DNA of 48,990 nt, taken from positions 1 through 48,990 of the forward strand of contig NZ_LBHV01000019.1 in NCBI RefSeq assembly GCF_001005825.1, given 5' to 3'. Every line of letters begins with the position of its first letter. Position 1 is the first letter of the stretch. Below the pieces are notes generated by a model. The model saw only the letters and a list, made by a program, of their open reading frames with translations. It searched no databases and was not told where the DNA came from. Below are positions 7,161-15,416 of this stretch, in pieces. The position numbers were made by a program, and so were the translations under genes. The DNA is from Rhizobium sp. LC145 (GTDB taxonomy: Bacteria > Pseudomonadota > Alphaproteobacteria > Rhizobiales > Rhizobiaceae).

Positions 7161-7580
7161 TCAGTAGAACTTGGCGTCGTCAAGGGAGATCGAGCAGCCG
7201 TTATGGTCGTAGGACACGTCCTTAACGGTGCCAGTGACGCGCGTGGTCTGGCCGGTGGAAACTGACTTGATGGCGAGCTGGTTATCGGTCCCAGCATGGA
7301 CCGAGGCGCTGCCAGCGCGCAGCAGGACCCGGTAGCGAGGCTTGAAGCCTTCGGAAATCACCTGCACCTTGCCGGTGGCCGATAACCCTTTCTTGCCGTA
7401 CAGCTCCGTCGCCCGAACCGGGTTCTTGTCGGCGTCACGGCAGATTTGCGCCACTGGCACGGTCAGCATTTCCGGCGGGGTCGAACCGGGCGGCGTCGGC
7501 ATGGGGATGTTCAGCAGTGCGCAGCCGGACAGGGCGAGCAGCGGCAGGGCCGCGATGGTGCATTTCTTGAGCAATTGCAT
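7161..7580 (-). CDS. Lipoprotein with an OB-fold (tRNA_anti-like) domain
   Basis: 139 residues. A type II signal peptide with lipobox LSGC (Cys20) indicates a lipid anchor. The mature part has a Pro-rich linker (about 25-37). It then shows a beta-rich stretch with 'A..LYG.K.LSATGKVQVIS', 'VLLRAGSASVHA' and 'RVTGTVKDV....GCSISLDDAKFY', the pattern of the tRNA_anti-like OB-fold domain found in small envelope proteins. Biochemical function is unknown. It lies 16 bp after trbP on the same strand, so it is probably expressed with the mating-pair genes and acts in the cell envelope. Confidence 0.72.
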   Translation of the reverse strand: MQLLKKCTIAALPLLALSGCALLNIPMPTPPGSTPPEMLTVPVAQICRDADKNPVRATELYGKKGLSATGKVQVISEGFKPRYRVLLRAGSASVHAGTDNQLAIKSVSTGQTTRVTGTVKDVSYDHNGCSISLDDAKFY

Positions 7581-7596
7581 ACTGGAATCTCAAAGG

Positions 7597-8331
7597 TCAG
7601 GTGAAAAACAAGTAGCCCGCCTCGCGCATCGGAATGCGGATCAGCCAAAGAGCGGCCAGATGCAGCGGGTAGTACGTGTAAAAGGCCCAGCGCAGGCGCG
7701 GGACACGAAGATCGACGCCGGCGGCGCCGATCACTAGGGGCACGACAGCAAGCGCCCACAGGTTGCCATTGATGTACCACAGCGACGCGCAGGACAGCAG
7801 CGCCATCAACGCGGCCGCCCACGTCGGGCGCTTGAGGTACAACCAGACAGACGCGGCCAGCAGCAGCGCCGGCCAACAGAACTCGACCAGGCCGCCGGCC
7901 ACGACGAACAGCGCTACAGGAGCGACCGAGCGGCCGCGCTCGACCAGGTAGAGCATCGCGGTTGCGGCCAACAGCGTGAACATGACGTTCAGCGGCCACC
8001 ATCCGCCCACCACGCCACCCAGCGCAATGAACGGGACCGAGGCGACCAGGCCGAAGCCCAACAGGCGTTTCATCGCTCGCCCGTACAAACCGCGCTCGAG
8101 CGCGCCCGGGCGGGCGAGGTTGTACGCCAGGACGAAAACGAAAAGAGGCAGGGCCAAGCGCCCCGCCTCGAACAGATATGGCAGCGTACCGTTGAACAGG
8201 TACTTGTTGACGTGATCCCCGGTCATGGCAAGCAGGGCGAGCCACTTCAAGGCTTCAATGGTGCCGTCGGCGATCACCAGGGCAGGCAGCGAGGCCCGGC
8301 CGCTGGCGTCGTTCATGGCGCGTGTATTCAT
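7597..8331 (-). CDS. trbP: TrbP, TraX-like membrane acetyltransferase
   Basis: 244 residues, with GGGAGGGC before the ATG. Polytopic: about eight hydrophobic segments follow 'ALKWLALLAMTGDHVNKYLF'. The 'MTGDH..KYLF' and 'LFEAGRLALPLFVFVLAYN' motifs mark the TraX/acyltransferase-3-related family. F-plasmid TraX acetylates pilin; in RK2 TrbP is the homologue and is not essential for transfer in E. coli, as far as I recall. RP4 pilin is cyclised and lacks a free N-terminus, so the substrate here is uncertain. It follows trbO in the trb operon. Confidence 0.88.
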   Translation of the reverse strand: MNTRAMNDASGRASLPALVIADGTIEALKWLALLAMTGDHVNKYLFNGTLPYLFEAGRLALPLFVFVLAYNLARPGALERGLYGRAMKRLLGFGLVASVPFIALGGVVGGWWPLNVMFTLLAATAMLYLVERGRSVAPVALFVVAGGLVEFCWPALLLAASVWLYLKRPTWAAALMALLSCASLWYINGNLWALAVVPLVIGAAGVDLRVPRLRWAFYTYYPLHLAALWLIRIPMREAGYLFFT

Positions 8332-8367
8332 GCCCTCCCCCTTGGAGTAAAGACGCCCTGCAGGGCG

Positions 8368-8631
8368 CTATTTGCGCCCATAGCGCAGCGCGTATTCCCG
8401 GAGGACGTGCAGCGCTAAAGGCAGGGCCGCGAGGCCCAGCAGAGCGCCGACGGCGTACATGGCCCATGCGGGCAAGAACGCGAGCAGCGTATGCGCGACC
8501 AGGCCAAAGACGATGACAGGCCCGATGCCCAGGACCAGAAGATCAAACGGCGCTTTCGCCTGCGATGCCGCCCAGGCCGCGTAGGCCCTGGCCCCGTTCA
8601 TGTATCGCTGCGTCAGGTTGCGAATGCCCAT
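8368..8631 (-). CDS. trbO: TrbO, small membrane protein
   Basis: 87 residues, close to the 88 I recall for RK2 TrbO. Two hydrophobic segments ('LLVLGIGPVIVFGLVAHTLLAFL' and 'AMYAVGALLGLAALPLALHVL') are flanked by basic residues, giving a small inner-membrane hairpin. It lies between trbN and trbP on the same strand. A KorB operator (8636-8648) sits directly upstream. TrbO is not required for RP4 transfer in E. coli. Identification is by position, size and topology. Confidence 0.82.
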   Translation of the reverse strand: MGIRNLTQRYMNGARAYAAWAASQAKAPFDLLVLGIGPVIVFGLVAHTLLAFLPAWAMYAVGALLGLAALPLALHVLREYALRYGRK

Positions 8632-8635
8632 AGGC

Positions 8636-8648
8636 TTTAGCCGCTAAA
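8636..8648. promoter_or_regulatory. KorB operator between trbO and trbN
   Basis: Perfect TTTAGCCGCTAAA. It lies just 5' of trbO inside the leftward operon, distant from any recognised promoter. KorB acts at such sites at a distance and as a sliding clamp (known for RK2). Confidence 0.85.
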
Positions 8649-8661
8649 CGGCCGTTCCTCC

Positions 8662-9366
8662 TTATGGCGTGTTGTTGATGATGAGCTGCCGGGGCACGTA
8701 ACCGGAGCTGCGGAAGCTGGTACGGGTGATCCGGCCTTGCTTCACCGGCTGGGCTTCGGCCGACGCTGCTGCCGGCGCATCAGCGGCCGCGAGCGTGGTC
8801 CCCTTCCCTGCCGGCTGCGCCGGCGAGCTGGGGCCATAGTTGACGGTGACGAAACGCGCATCCAGCCACTTCGCCCACTTGTCGGCCTTCACCATCAGAT
8901 CGGCGCGATAGATCGCGTTCTTCGACGGCGTGCGTGAGTGATAGTTAGCGGCGCGCGTCCACAGATCGCCCTTGTCGTTGCGAATGTGCCCGCGCAACCG
9001 CCAGGCCGCGAGGTCATAGGGATAGCAGCCTGCCGCAGCAACGTCCTGGGCCGTGATCCCGTACTTCGCCAGATCACCCAGGTAGGCGGTGTTGAATTGC
9101 AGCTCGCCCACGTCATAGGTGCCATTGGTGTTCTTGACCCACTGGCCCGGCTTGCCGCCTTCCTTTTCCCGGATGGCAAGAAGAATGTTGGCCGGAATCT
9201 CGTACTTCGCGGCCGCAGATACCGAGCACACAACGCGCTCTTCCATCTGTTCAGACAGATCGGGGAAGAGCCGTGCGGCATTTGCATCCGCCGCACCGAA
9301 GCCAGTGGCCGCCACCAGGGCGACCACCGGCAGAGCGTTCCGTGCCAGCAGCTTGGCAAACGGCAT
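8662..9366 (-). CDS. trbN: TrbN, lytic transglycosylase (VirB1-like)
   Basis: 234 residues with an N-terminal signal peptide (cleaved near 'ADANA'). It then has a lysozyme-like SLT domain: 'IPANILLAIREKEGG' with the probable catalytic Glu69, 'DVGELQFNT..LGDLA', and a Tyr-containing 'ANYHSRTP'. It would open the peptidoglycan locally for assembly of the mating apparatus in the periplasm. The C-terminal quarter is an Ala/Pro/Gln linker plus a short basic end. It lies between trbM and trbO with short gaps. RK2 TrbN is its counterpart. Confidence 0.92.
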   Translation of the reverse strand: MPFAKLLARNALPVVALVAATGFGAADANAARLFPDLSEQMEERVVCSVSAAAKYEIPANILLAIREKEGGKPGQWVKNTNGTYDVGELQFNTAYLGDLAKYGITAQDVAAAGCYPYDLAAWRLRGHIRNDKGDLWTRAANYHSRTPSKNAIYRADLMVKADKWAKWLDARFVTVNYGPSSPAQPAGKGTTLAAADAPAAASAEAQPVKQGRITRTSFRSSGYVPRQLIINNTP

Positions 9367-9381
9367 CGCTATCCCCTCCCC

Positions 9382-9981
9382 TTACCGCTCGAACCGACGG
9401 TAGGCGTCGCTGCCATAGCGGCCGTACTGCTGCTGCCGCTCTTTGAGCTTCGCTTCGTACTCCTTGAGCGCGCGGTCGTAGTCCGCTGCCTCGACCCAAT
9501 AGCCGCCCTCTTCCGGCGTGCCGACGTAGCGCGGCGCGCTAGTGTTGAAGTCGGTATAGGCATGGCCCGTGTAGGACGCGCAGTAGTCCGGCAGGCGGTT
9601 GCCGATGTAGAACTGGTCGTCCCAGCTCCGCCACTCACGCAGCACGGAGTTCAGCGAGGACGCATCGCAGCGCCCGGCCCCGCGCGAAATCGCGGAAACG
9701 AGCGTCTGCATTTCCGGCGTCTGGTTCGACACCGGGCAGAGGTTGAGGAAGTTCAGCCGCGCCTTGAGCGTGTCCGACAGCTTGCGCTTGTGGATGCCGA
9801 AGTACCGCGACAGCGACGGGCTGCACTCGCTGGGCCGGCTGCCCGTTGACAGGCACAGGATGGCCTCGCAGGCCAGGCGGGTATCGCCCGTCAGCACGTC
9901 TTGCGCGCTGGCCGAGCCAGTTGCGCCGAGGCCCAAGGCCACCACCAGGGCGGCCGACGAGAACGCTTTTTTCAGTTGCAT
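9382..9981 (-). CDS. trbM: TrbM, periplasmic protein
   Basis: 199 residues, near the 195 I recall for RK2 TrbM. Signal peptide 'MQLKKAFSSAALVVALGLGATGSASA'. The mature part begins with the Cys-rich 'DTRLACEAILCLSTGSRPSECSPSLSRYFGI', typical of the TrbM family, and ends in a charged, Tyr/Gln-rich segment. Probable role in mating-pair formation in the periplasm; in RP4 it is not strictly required between E. coli strains. It lies between trbL and trbN, same strand. Confidence 0.9.
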   Translation of the reverse strand: MQLKKAFSSAALVVALGLGATGSASAQDVLTGDTRLACEAILCLSTGSRPSECSPSLSRYFGIHKRKLSDTLKARLNFLNLCPVSNQTPEMQTLVSAISRGAGRCDASSLNSVLREWRSWDDQFYIGNRLPDYCASYTGHAYTDFNTSAPRYVGTPEEGGYWVEAADYDRALKEYEAKLKERQQQYGRYGSDAYRRFER

Positions 9982-10004
9982 GGTCGTAGCTCCTAAGAGT
10001 CGTT

Positions 10005-11612
10005 TCAGGATTGGGCGGGCTTGTTGACGAAGCTCGCCACTTCGGAATCCGCGTCGGCGGCCGCTTCCCTGTTGTTGCTTGCGGAAAGGCTGTTGTCGTC
10101 GAACGACGGTGCAGGTGCCGGTGCAGGTTGTTCCTGCGCCTGGCTGTTGCTGCTGCTATCGGCGACGGTTGCAGCGGTCTGCGCCGCCGCACCCGCGCCG
10201 CGAATTGCCTGCGCGATCTTGCCGCCCACGGTATCGCCGATGCGTTCCTGGGCTGATGCGCGCATTTCGCCGGCCTTGGCCTTGGCGACCGAGCCGGCAC
10301 CTTTCGCCAGGTTGGCGACGGTATCGGCCGCGATCCGGCCACCCTTGGCCGCCGTGGCTCCGATACCACCGGACGAGCGACCACCACCCGAGCCGCCGCC
10401 CGAGCTGCCGCCCGAGCTGCCGCCGCGTGCGCCGCTGCTGTTGTCGCCGGCGGCCGAGGCCATTGGGGTTTCACCACCGCCCGAACCGCCACCACCGCCC
10501 GAGCCACCGCCGTCGCCGCTGCTGCTGGTGCCGGCGCTACCACCGCCGCCGCCACCACCGCCGCCCATCATGCTCGACAGAATGTCGGTCCCCGCAGAGA
10601 CGTTATCGCTGGCCTTTGACGCGGCCGCCATGATGGCCTGCGCGCCACCGGCCGCCGCCGCAGCCCCGGCCGCGACGGCTGCGCCGCCAGTGGCGATTGC
10701 CGCGCCGGCCGTTGCGGCCGCACCGACGAGCGTGCCAGCGCCGAACTGACCGATGCCAGCGCCGCCGACGCTCGCGCCGGTGATGATGCCCGCGATGAGC
10801 TGCGGCACCTTGTTGACCAGGACGAGCAGGATCAGGCCGACGATCAGCATCACCCCAAGTTCCTTGAAGTTGATGCCTTCGCTCATGCGGCTGTAGTAGT
10901 CATCGAGGAAGGTCTTGCCGATGCCGACCAGCAGCACCATTGCGAAGAGCTGCGCGGCGACCCCGAGGACGGTCTTGTAGTAGTTGATCGCCATGTCCGA
11001 GGTCCAGCGCGAGCCGCCGAAACCCAGGAAGAACACACCGCCGTAGGCAAGAATCCACCCGGACGCCAGGAGCAGAAGCATGTTCACGCCGACCAAGGCG
11101 AGGATGCACAGGATGGCGGCCGCCAGGGCAGCACCGACGAAGCTATCGACGGGCGACCAGTACGAGGTTTCGTCCATCACCTTGAAGAAAATCTCAAAGC
11201 CAACATCGACGATGCCGGACGGCGAAAGCCCCTGCCCCAACCCCGTTGCCTGGCCTGCAATTTGCCGCAGGGACGCATAGATGGACGACGCGAAATTCGG
11301 GCCGTTGGTCAGCAGCCACCAGAAGAAGCCGGTGAAGATGGTGAACCGCACGAACTCGGCGAAGAACTCGCCAATGTCGGCCTTGCGCAGCGCCATCATG
11401 CCGAAGGTCCAGACCATGCTAATCACGGTCAAGGTCCAGAACAGCCACGTTGCGGCGTTCTGGACGACAGTGGCCCAGCCGCTCGCGGCGTCCTGGTAGC
11501 GCTGCAATACGTTGTCGAGGATGCCCGAATTGTCGATTTGGGCGTATGCCGCTACCGGCATCAAGGCCAGCGTCAGGACCGCGAGCGCGGCAGCTCTAGT
11601 CTGGATTTTCAT
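10005..11612 (-). CDS. trbL: TrbL, polytopic inner-membrane T4SS component (VirB6-like)
   Basis: 535 residues (RK2 about 528). Signal-like N-terminus 'AALAVLTLALMPVAAYA', then about six membrane segments up to residue ~300 ('TWLFWTLTVISMVWTFGMM', 'FTGFFWWLL', 'AAAILCILALVGVNMLLLLASGWIL' and others). From about residue 345 to 430 it is an almost pure Gly/Ser tract, followed by an Ala-rich, charged, probably cytoplasmic tail. It forms the inner-membrane channel with TrbI/TrbE. The Gly/Ser repeat may vary between relatives by slippage. It lies 6 bp after trbK. Confidence 0.94.
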   Translation of the reverse strand: MKIQTRAAALAVLTLALMPVAAYAQIDNSGILDNVLQRYQDAASGWATVVQNAATWLFWTLTVISMVWTFGMMALRKADIGEFFAEFVRFTIFTGFFWWLLTNGPNFASSIYASLRQIAGQATGLGQGLSPSGIVDVGFEIFFKVMDETSYWSPVDSFVGAALAAAILCILALVGVNMLLLLASGWILAYGGVFFLGFGGSRWTSDMAINYYKTVLGVAAQLFAMVLLVGIGKTFLDDYYSRMSEGINFKELGVMLIVGLILLVLVNKVPQLIAGIITGASVGGAGIGQFGAGTLVGAAATAGAAIATGGAAVAAGAAAAAGGAQAIMAAASKASDNVSAGTDILSSMMGGGGGGGGGSAGTSSSGDGGGSGGGGGSGGGETPMASAAGDNSSGARGGSSGGSSGGGSGGGRSSGGIGATAAKGGRIAADTVANLAKGAGSVAKAKAGEMRASAQERIGDTVGGKIAQAIRGAGAAAQTAATVADSSSNSQAQEQPAPAPAPSFDDNSLSASNNREAAADADSEVASFVNKPAQS

Positions 11613-11618
11613 ACGTCA

Positions 11619-11843
11619 TCACCACTCTTTCTTTTCGCTGGGCTTGAAGCCTCCCGGTTCTCCGCGCGGGCACTTCTTCAACAGCTCCGCGCGTTGAGCG
11701 GCATCCGTGACCTTCGGCAGATCGGCGCAGGTCAGATTGTCGGTGTCGGGCTTGTTGTCGCAGCCTGCCAGGCTGGCCGCCATGACGGCGGCCAGCGCGG
11801 CAACTGCGATGAAGTTGGATTTCTTCATCGCGCCTCCCCTCAC
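11619..11843 (-). CDS. trbK: TrbK, entry-exclusion lipoprotein
   Basis: 74 residues with lipobox 'AASLAGC' and mature start at Cys23 or so. RK2 TrbK is a cytoplasmic-membrane-associated lipoprotein that stops the host receiving related plasmids (entry exclusion) and is the only Trb protein known to do this alone. The mature part is short and charged, with three further Cys. Its ATG overlaps the trbJ stop (4 bp), so expression is tied to the mating-pair operon. Confidence 0.92.
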   Translation of the reverse strand: MRGGAMKKSNFIAVAALAAVMAASLAGCDNKPDTDNLTCADLPKVTDAAQRAELLKKCPRGEPGGFKPSEKKEW

Positions 11844-12616
11844 CAGCTCTTAGCCGGACTTGCGCGGTACGAGCCTTCGCGCAACTTCGCGCTCGCAGCG
11901 TCCTGCTGGGCCTGCCGATCCTGCTGGGCCTGCATCTGCGTGGCGATGGCATTCTGCTGGGCTACCAGGAGGCCACGGATTTGCAGGAGCTGGTTGGCCT
12001 GCTGGCTGGCGAACTGGTTGGCATACTGGATCGCTTCCATCTGACCTTGCGCACCCTGCGCCTTCGATTGGAGCTGTTGGAGCGTGCGAGCGTCGGACTT
12101 GAGGTTGTCCTGTTGCTGGTCGATGCCCCGGAACAGCGCATCGTTGGCCTTTTTCTGCGATTCAGACGCCAGGCGGCGGTTCTCTTCCATCGCGGAACGC
12201 TCGGCATCAGTGCAGCCGCCGAGGGAGAAGCACGGGGAGGACTTGTAGTAGGACACGTCCTTGAACTTGCCCAGGTAGGCGTCGATGCTGCCCGCCTGGT
12301 TCTTGTAGTAGTTCAAGGTATCGACGGCGCTCATCAGGCCGTTGATGGTGGACTGCGCCTGGTCCCAAATGTACGCGGCGGGGGCCATCGTGTTTTGCAG
12401 CATGTTTTCGTACTGCTGCAACTGCGTCCGGTACTGCTCGATTTGCTTCTGGACCTGCGCAACCTGCTGAATCGCGGTGACAGTGGTTTGCGACAGGTTG
12501 GTGCCGTCGATGACCGGGATGCCCGCTTGCGCAGGCGTGACCGCCAAGGTGCCGGCCGAAAGGGCCAGCACCAGAGCGACTTTAGCGGCTAAAACATTCT
12601 TAGCGAGCTTCTTCAT
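11840..12616 (-). CDS. trbJ: TrbJ, VirB5-like minor pilus/periplasmic protein
   Basis: 258 residues, equal to my recollection of RK2. Signal peptide 'ALVLALSAGTLAVTPAQA'. The mature part is helical and Gln-rich ('QQVAQVQKQIEQYRTQLQQYENML', and a C-terminal Gln/Ala coiled-coil), with a Cys pair in 'PCFSLGGC'. TrbJ is required for pilus formation and, in RP4, contributes to mating-pair stability. The signal-peptide codons contain a perfect KorB operator (12581-12593). Confidence 0.93.
   Translation of the reverse strand: MKKLAKNVLAAKVALVLALSAGTLAVTPAQAGIPVIDGTNLSQTTVTAIQQVAQVQKQIEQYRTQLQQYENMLQNTMAPAAYIWDQAQSTINGLMSAVDTLNYYKNQAGSIDAYLGKFKDVSYYKSSPCFSLGGCTDAERSAMEENRRLASESQKKANDALFRGIDQQQDNLKSDARTLQQLQSKAQGAQGQMEAIQYANQFASQQANQLLQIRGLLVAQQNAIATQMQAQQDRQAQQDAASAKLREGSYRASPAKSW
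12581..12593. promoter_or_regulatory. KorB operator inside trbJ
   Basis: Perfect TTTAGCGGCTAAA within the first codons of trbJ. An intragenic site cannot act by blocking a nearby promoter; KorB loading or partition spreading is the likelier role (inferred). Confidence 0.8.
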
Positions 12617-12632
12617 AAGTTACTCCTTGGAG

Positions 12633-14024
12633 TTAATAGTCAAACGCCTGGTAGGGCTTGGAAAACGTCATGTCTTTGGTGACGATGACGTTGAAGCGAT
12701 AGCCCGGACGGATTTCCAGCGTCGGCGCGATATTCAAGTTTTTGGCGATCATCTGCGCCGTTACTTGGCCGAGCTGTTGACCCAACGCTTCACTCATCGC
12801 GGAACCCGCGTCTTGTCGTCCGTAACCGCTGTTGCTGTTGCCACGGTCCTGACTCAAGCTGATGCCTGCAACGACGCCCGACATGAGGAATGCCGATGCG
12901 AAGGTGCGGAAGTAGTGGTTGTTCACCTTGTCGTTGAAGCCTGCATAGCCAGCGCTATCGCCACCGGGCATGGCTCCAATGTCCATTGCCTTGCCGTCGG
13001 GGAAGATGATGCGCTGCCATGCCACCAGAACGCGCTTCTGCCCGTAGGCCACATCGTTCGAGTAGCTGCCCACCAGGCGAGAGCCTTGGGGGATGAGCAT
13101 GTGCTTGCCGGTCGCCGTGTCGTACACCGACTGCGATACCTGGGCCATGATTTGGCCCGGCAGATCGGAGTTGATGCCCGAGATAAGCGTAGCCGGAACG
13201 ACGAAGCCAGCGCGCAGCACGTAGGGCGTTGCAGGGGCCTCCGGCTGCGAGTCGAGCCGCCAACGGTCGCCCTCGCTGCGGTTGTCGAACGACCCATAGC
13301 CGGCGCTGCCACCACTGCGGTTCGAGGTCTGCACCAGGGTTGGCGCACCCGAGCCGCCCATGCCGCCAGCCCCTGCCCCGCCGCCCATCGTGCGAGCCTG
13401 CGCAAGCGCAGCCTGGTAGGCAGCGGTCGGGTCATTGGCGCGGGCGTTCTCAGCCTGCCGACGCAGCTCCTGGATGCGCGCAAGGGTTTCCTCGCGGCCC
13501 TGCGGAGCACCGCCGCCGGCGCTGCCTTGGCTGCGCGGCGCGTCGATGCGCACCGTCGTCTTGGCCCTGATCGCCTCTTCCAGCATCTGCAACTTCGCCA
13601 TGCGGATGCGGTCCAGGTCCTCATTGCGCGCACCCTGCGGCGGCGTCGGGGGCTGGTCCAGGTTCTCGGGCCGGGCGACCGTGATGGTGGTTCCCGGTGC
13701 CGGTGCTGGTGTCAGCTCCGTCGTCGGCTGCTGGGCGGTCTGTTCCTGCGGAATCGCCGGCGGCTTGGCCTTGATGATGCCGTCCTGCTGTTTGCCGGCA
13801 ATTTCGTCGGCAAACATGCTGGTGCTGCCGGCCTTCTCAGCCTTCGCCGCTCCCGGCTGGTTCTGCTGCGCAGCGCGATCCGCAGCAACCAGGGCCATCA
13901 CCAGCAGGAAGATGCCGAGCACACCGCCGATGAGGTACATCGGCATGTTGTTGACGCGGCGAACCCCGCTTTTCGGCTTGACCGCATCCGGGGATGCGTC
14001 CGGTGCCATTTGATCTTCGCTCAT
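12633..14024 (-). CDS. trbI: TrbI, VirB10-like T4SS core scaffold
   Basis: 463 residues, the RK2 length as I recall. A cytoplasmic N-terminus (~1-28), a single membrane anchor ('MYLIGGVLGIFLLVMALVAA') and a long Pro/Gln/Ala-rich periplasmic linker (~50-230) come first. The conserved C-terminal TrbI/VirB10 beta-barrel domain follows ('LRAGFVVPATLISGINSDLPGQIMAQVSQSVYDTATGKHMLIPQGSRLVGSY', here only as separate motifs). It spans both membranes and couples ATPase energy to the outer-membrane pore made with TrbG and TrbH. It lies 4 bp after trbH. Confidence 0.95.
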   Translation of the reverse strand: MSEDQMAPDASPDAVKPKSGVRRVNNMPMYLIGGVLGIFLLVMALVAADRAAQQNQPGAAKAEKAGSTSMFADEIAGKQQDGIIKAKPPAIPQEQTAQQPTTELTPAPAPGTTITVARPENLDQPPTPPQGARNEDLDRIRMAKLQMLEEAIRAKTTVRIDAPRSQGSAGGGAPQGREETLARIQELRRQAENARANDPTAAYQAALAQARTMGGGAGAGGMGGSGAPTLVQTSNRSGGSAGYGSFDNRSEGDRWRLDSQPEAPATPYVLRAGFVVPATLISGINSDLPGQIMAQVSQSVYDTATGKHMLIPQGSRLVGSYSNDVAYGQKRVLVAWQRIIFPDGKAMDIGAMPGGDSAGYAGFNDKVNNHYFRTFASAFLMSGVVAGISLSQDRGNSNSGYGRQDAGSAMSEALGQQLGQVTAQMIAKNLNIAPTLEIRPGYRFNVIVTKDMTFSKPYQAFDY

Positions 14025-14028
14025 TGGC

Positions 14029-14508
14029 TTACTCCTTCCGAACCCATGCGCCGGCCGGGACCATAGTGTTGTTTTGGGCGAGGTAGGCGCGCGTGAGCGA
14101 TTGAGAGCCGACCATAACGGTCAGGCGATACAGGTTGCTGTCGCTGAACTGATCCAGCACGTAGCGCAGCGGATAGCCGCCCTGGGCTTGCGGCGTTGCC
14201 GGCTTCGCAGCGGCCGAGGACGCAGCCGGAGCTGCGGCCGCGTTGCCGTCGGGCTTGTACTCCATGACGGCATAGCCCTGGGCGCGAAGGTCAGTGACCA
14301 GAGCAATGCCGAACGGGTCGGGCGTAGCCTGCTGCAATTCCAGCCTGGTTTGCGCCGGCGGGTAGAGCTTGACGAGCTGCTTCACCGCATCGGTCGCAAT
14401 GGTCTGGTTGTAGGCGGCCGGCGCGTCATGGACGAAGCTGCCGTACTTGGAGGTTGCGCAACCGGCCAGCGTGGCCGCGAGTGCGATGACGGTCAGAATC
14501 TTACGCAT
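14029..14508 (-). CDS. trbH: TrbH, outer-membrane lipoprotein (VirB7 role)
   Basis: 159 residues (RK2 160). The lipobox 'ATLAGC' gives a mature N-terminal Cys. The mature protein has an Ala-rich linker near residues 95-110 and a beta-rich C-terminus ending 'PAGAWVRKE'. TrbH is thought to stabilise TrbG in the outer-membrane part of the T4SS core, in the way VirB7 does for VirB9. Only a few bases separate it from trbG and trbI. Confidence 0.92.
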   Translation of the reverse strand: MRKILTVIALAATLAGCATSKYGSFVHDAPAAYNQTIATDAVKQLVKLYPPAQTRLELQQATPDPFGIALVTDLRAQGYAVMEYKPDGNAAAAPAASSAAAKPATPQAQGGYPLRYVLDQFSDSNLYRLTVMVGSQSLTRAYLAQNNTMVPAGAWVRKE

Positions 14509-14511
14509 GGT

Positions 14512-15405
14512 TTAGTTCCCCCTCGAAATGGTCACGCGGTCCTGGCTGCTGCCCACACCCGCGATGAGGATGGCCTTGTCGAAAATCGTATCGACGATGT
14601 AGCGGTCGCCCTGGACCCGGTAGTTCACCATCACCGTTTCATCGTCGGAGAACAGGCCGCCCTCCTTGCGAACGACCAGGAGCGTCGGCGCTTCCGTCTG
14701 CTCCATCGAGCGCGGCATCTGGATGATGGTTTTCTTGCCGTCGTTGTAGACGCGCACCGGCTTCCAGGACGTGGACCCGCTGATGGAGTAGTTGAAGCTC
14801 AGGTTGCCCAGGTACTCGCCGGTCTGCGGGATGGTTTTCTCGACGCGATCACGCTGTTCGCGGTTCTTGATGGCGTCCCACTTCGCAAGCGCATCTTCCG
14901 GGTAGGTGAACGACACCTGCGGCATGTACTGCGTGCGATGCGAGCGCAGGCGCATGTGGTAGCTGCGGCGATCCGTGGTCACGACCAGGCTGGTTTCCAG
15001 GCCCACATCCATCGGCTTGATGATGAGGTGCTGGGTTTCGTTCGCGCCGCTGCCGGTGATGGCCGGCTCGACCGTCCAACGGGCCGTGTCACCCAGGTTG
15101 ATCGAGTTGACTTGCTCGCCGGGTTGCAGGGCCACATCGCACACTTGCAGCACGGCGCATACGATGCTCGGCTGCTGCGCGCCGAACAGGAAACGCACCG
15201 AACCGCCAGGGCCGGCGACCGGTCGCATGCCGGCGGTCCCCGCCTCCCACTTCTTGGCGATGGCGATGGCCGCCCGCTCTTGCGCGGTCAGCTCCGGGTT
15301 CTTGCCGGAAAAATACAGGTCGGTCAGGTCCGCGCTGGGATCGGCGGCAAATGCAGGCACGCTAACGGACGCGGCCAGGACCAAAGCAAACAGTTCCTTT
15401 TTCAT
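14512..15405 (-). CDS. trbG: TrbG, VirB9-like core complex protein
   Basis: 297 residues, the RK2 length. Signal peptide 'LVLAASVSVPAFA'. The N-terminal beta domain includes 'VRFLFGAQQPSIVCAVLQVCDVALQPGE', and the C-terminal VirB9 signature region has 'FNYSISGSTSWKPVRVYNDGKKTIIQMP'. It forms the outer-membrane-proximal ring with TrbH and TrbI. It lies between trbF (11 bp) and trbH (3 bp). Confidence 0.95.
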   Translation of the reverse strand: MKKELFALVLAASVSVPAFAADPSADLTDLYFSGKNPELTAQERAAIAIAKKWEAGTAGMRPVAGPGGSVRFLFGAQQPSIVCAVLQVCDVALQPGEQVNSINLGDTARWTVEPAITGSGANETQHLIIKPMDVGLETSLVVTTDRRSYHMRLRSHRTQYMPQVSFTYPEDALAKWDAIKNREQRDRVEKTIPQTGEYLGNLSFNYSISGSTSWKPVRVYNDGKKTIIQMPRSMEQTEAPTLLVVRKEGGLFSDDETVMVNYRVQGDRYIVDTIFDKAILIAGVGSSQDRVTISRGN

Positions 15406-15416
15406 GATTCAGTGCC

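Noticed and set aside
8938..9849. 303-residue plus-strand frame opposite trbN/trbM
   Set aside because: Sense genes are well supported with signal peptides and family motifs; the antisense frame has none.
12477..14066. 529-residue plus-strand frame opposite trbJ/trbI
   Set aside because: Antisense of trbI, whose length and motifs are fully conserved; no start signal or recognisable domain.
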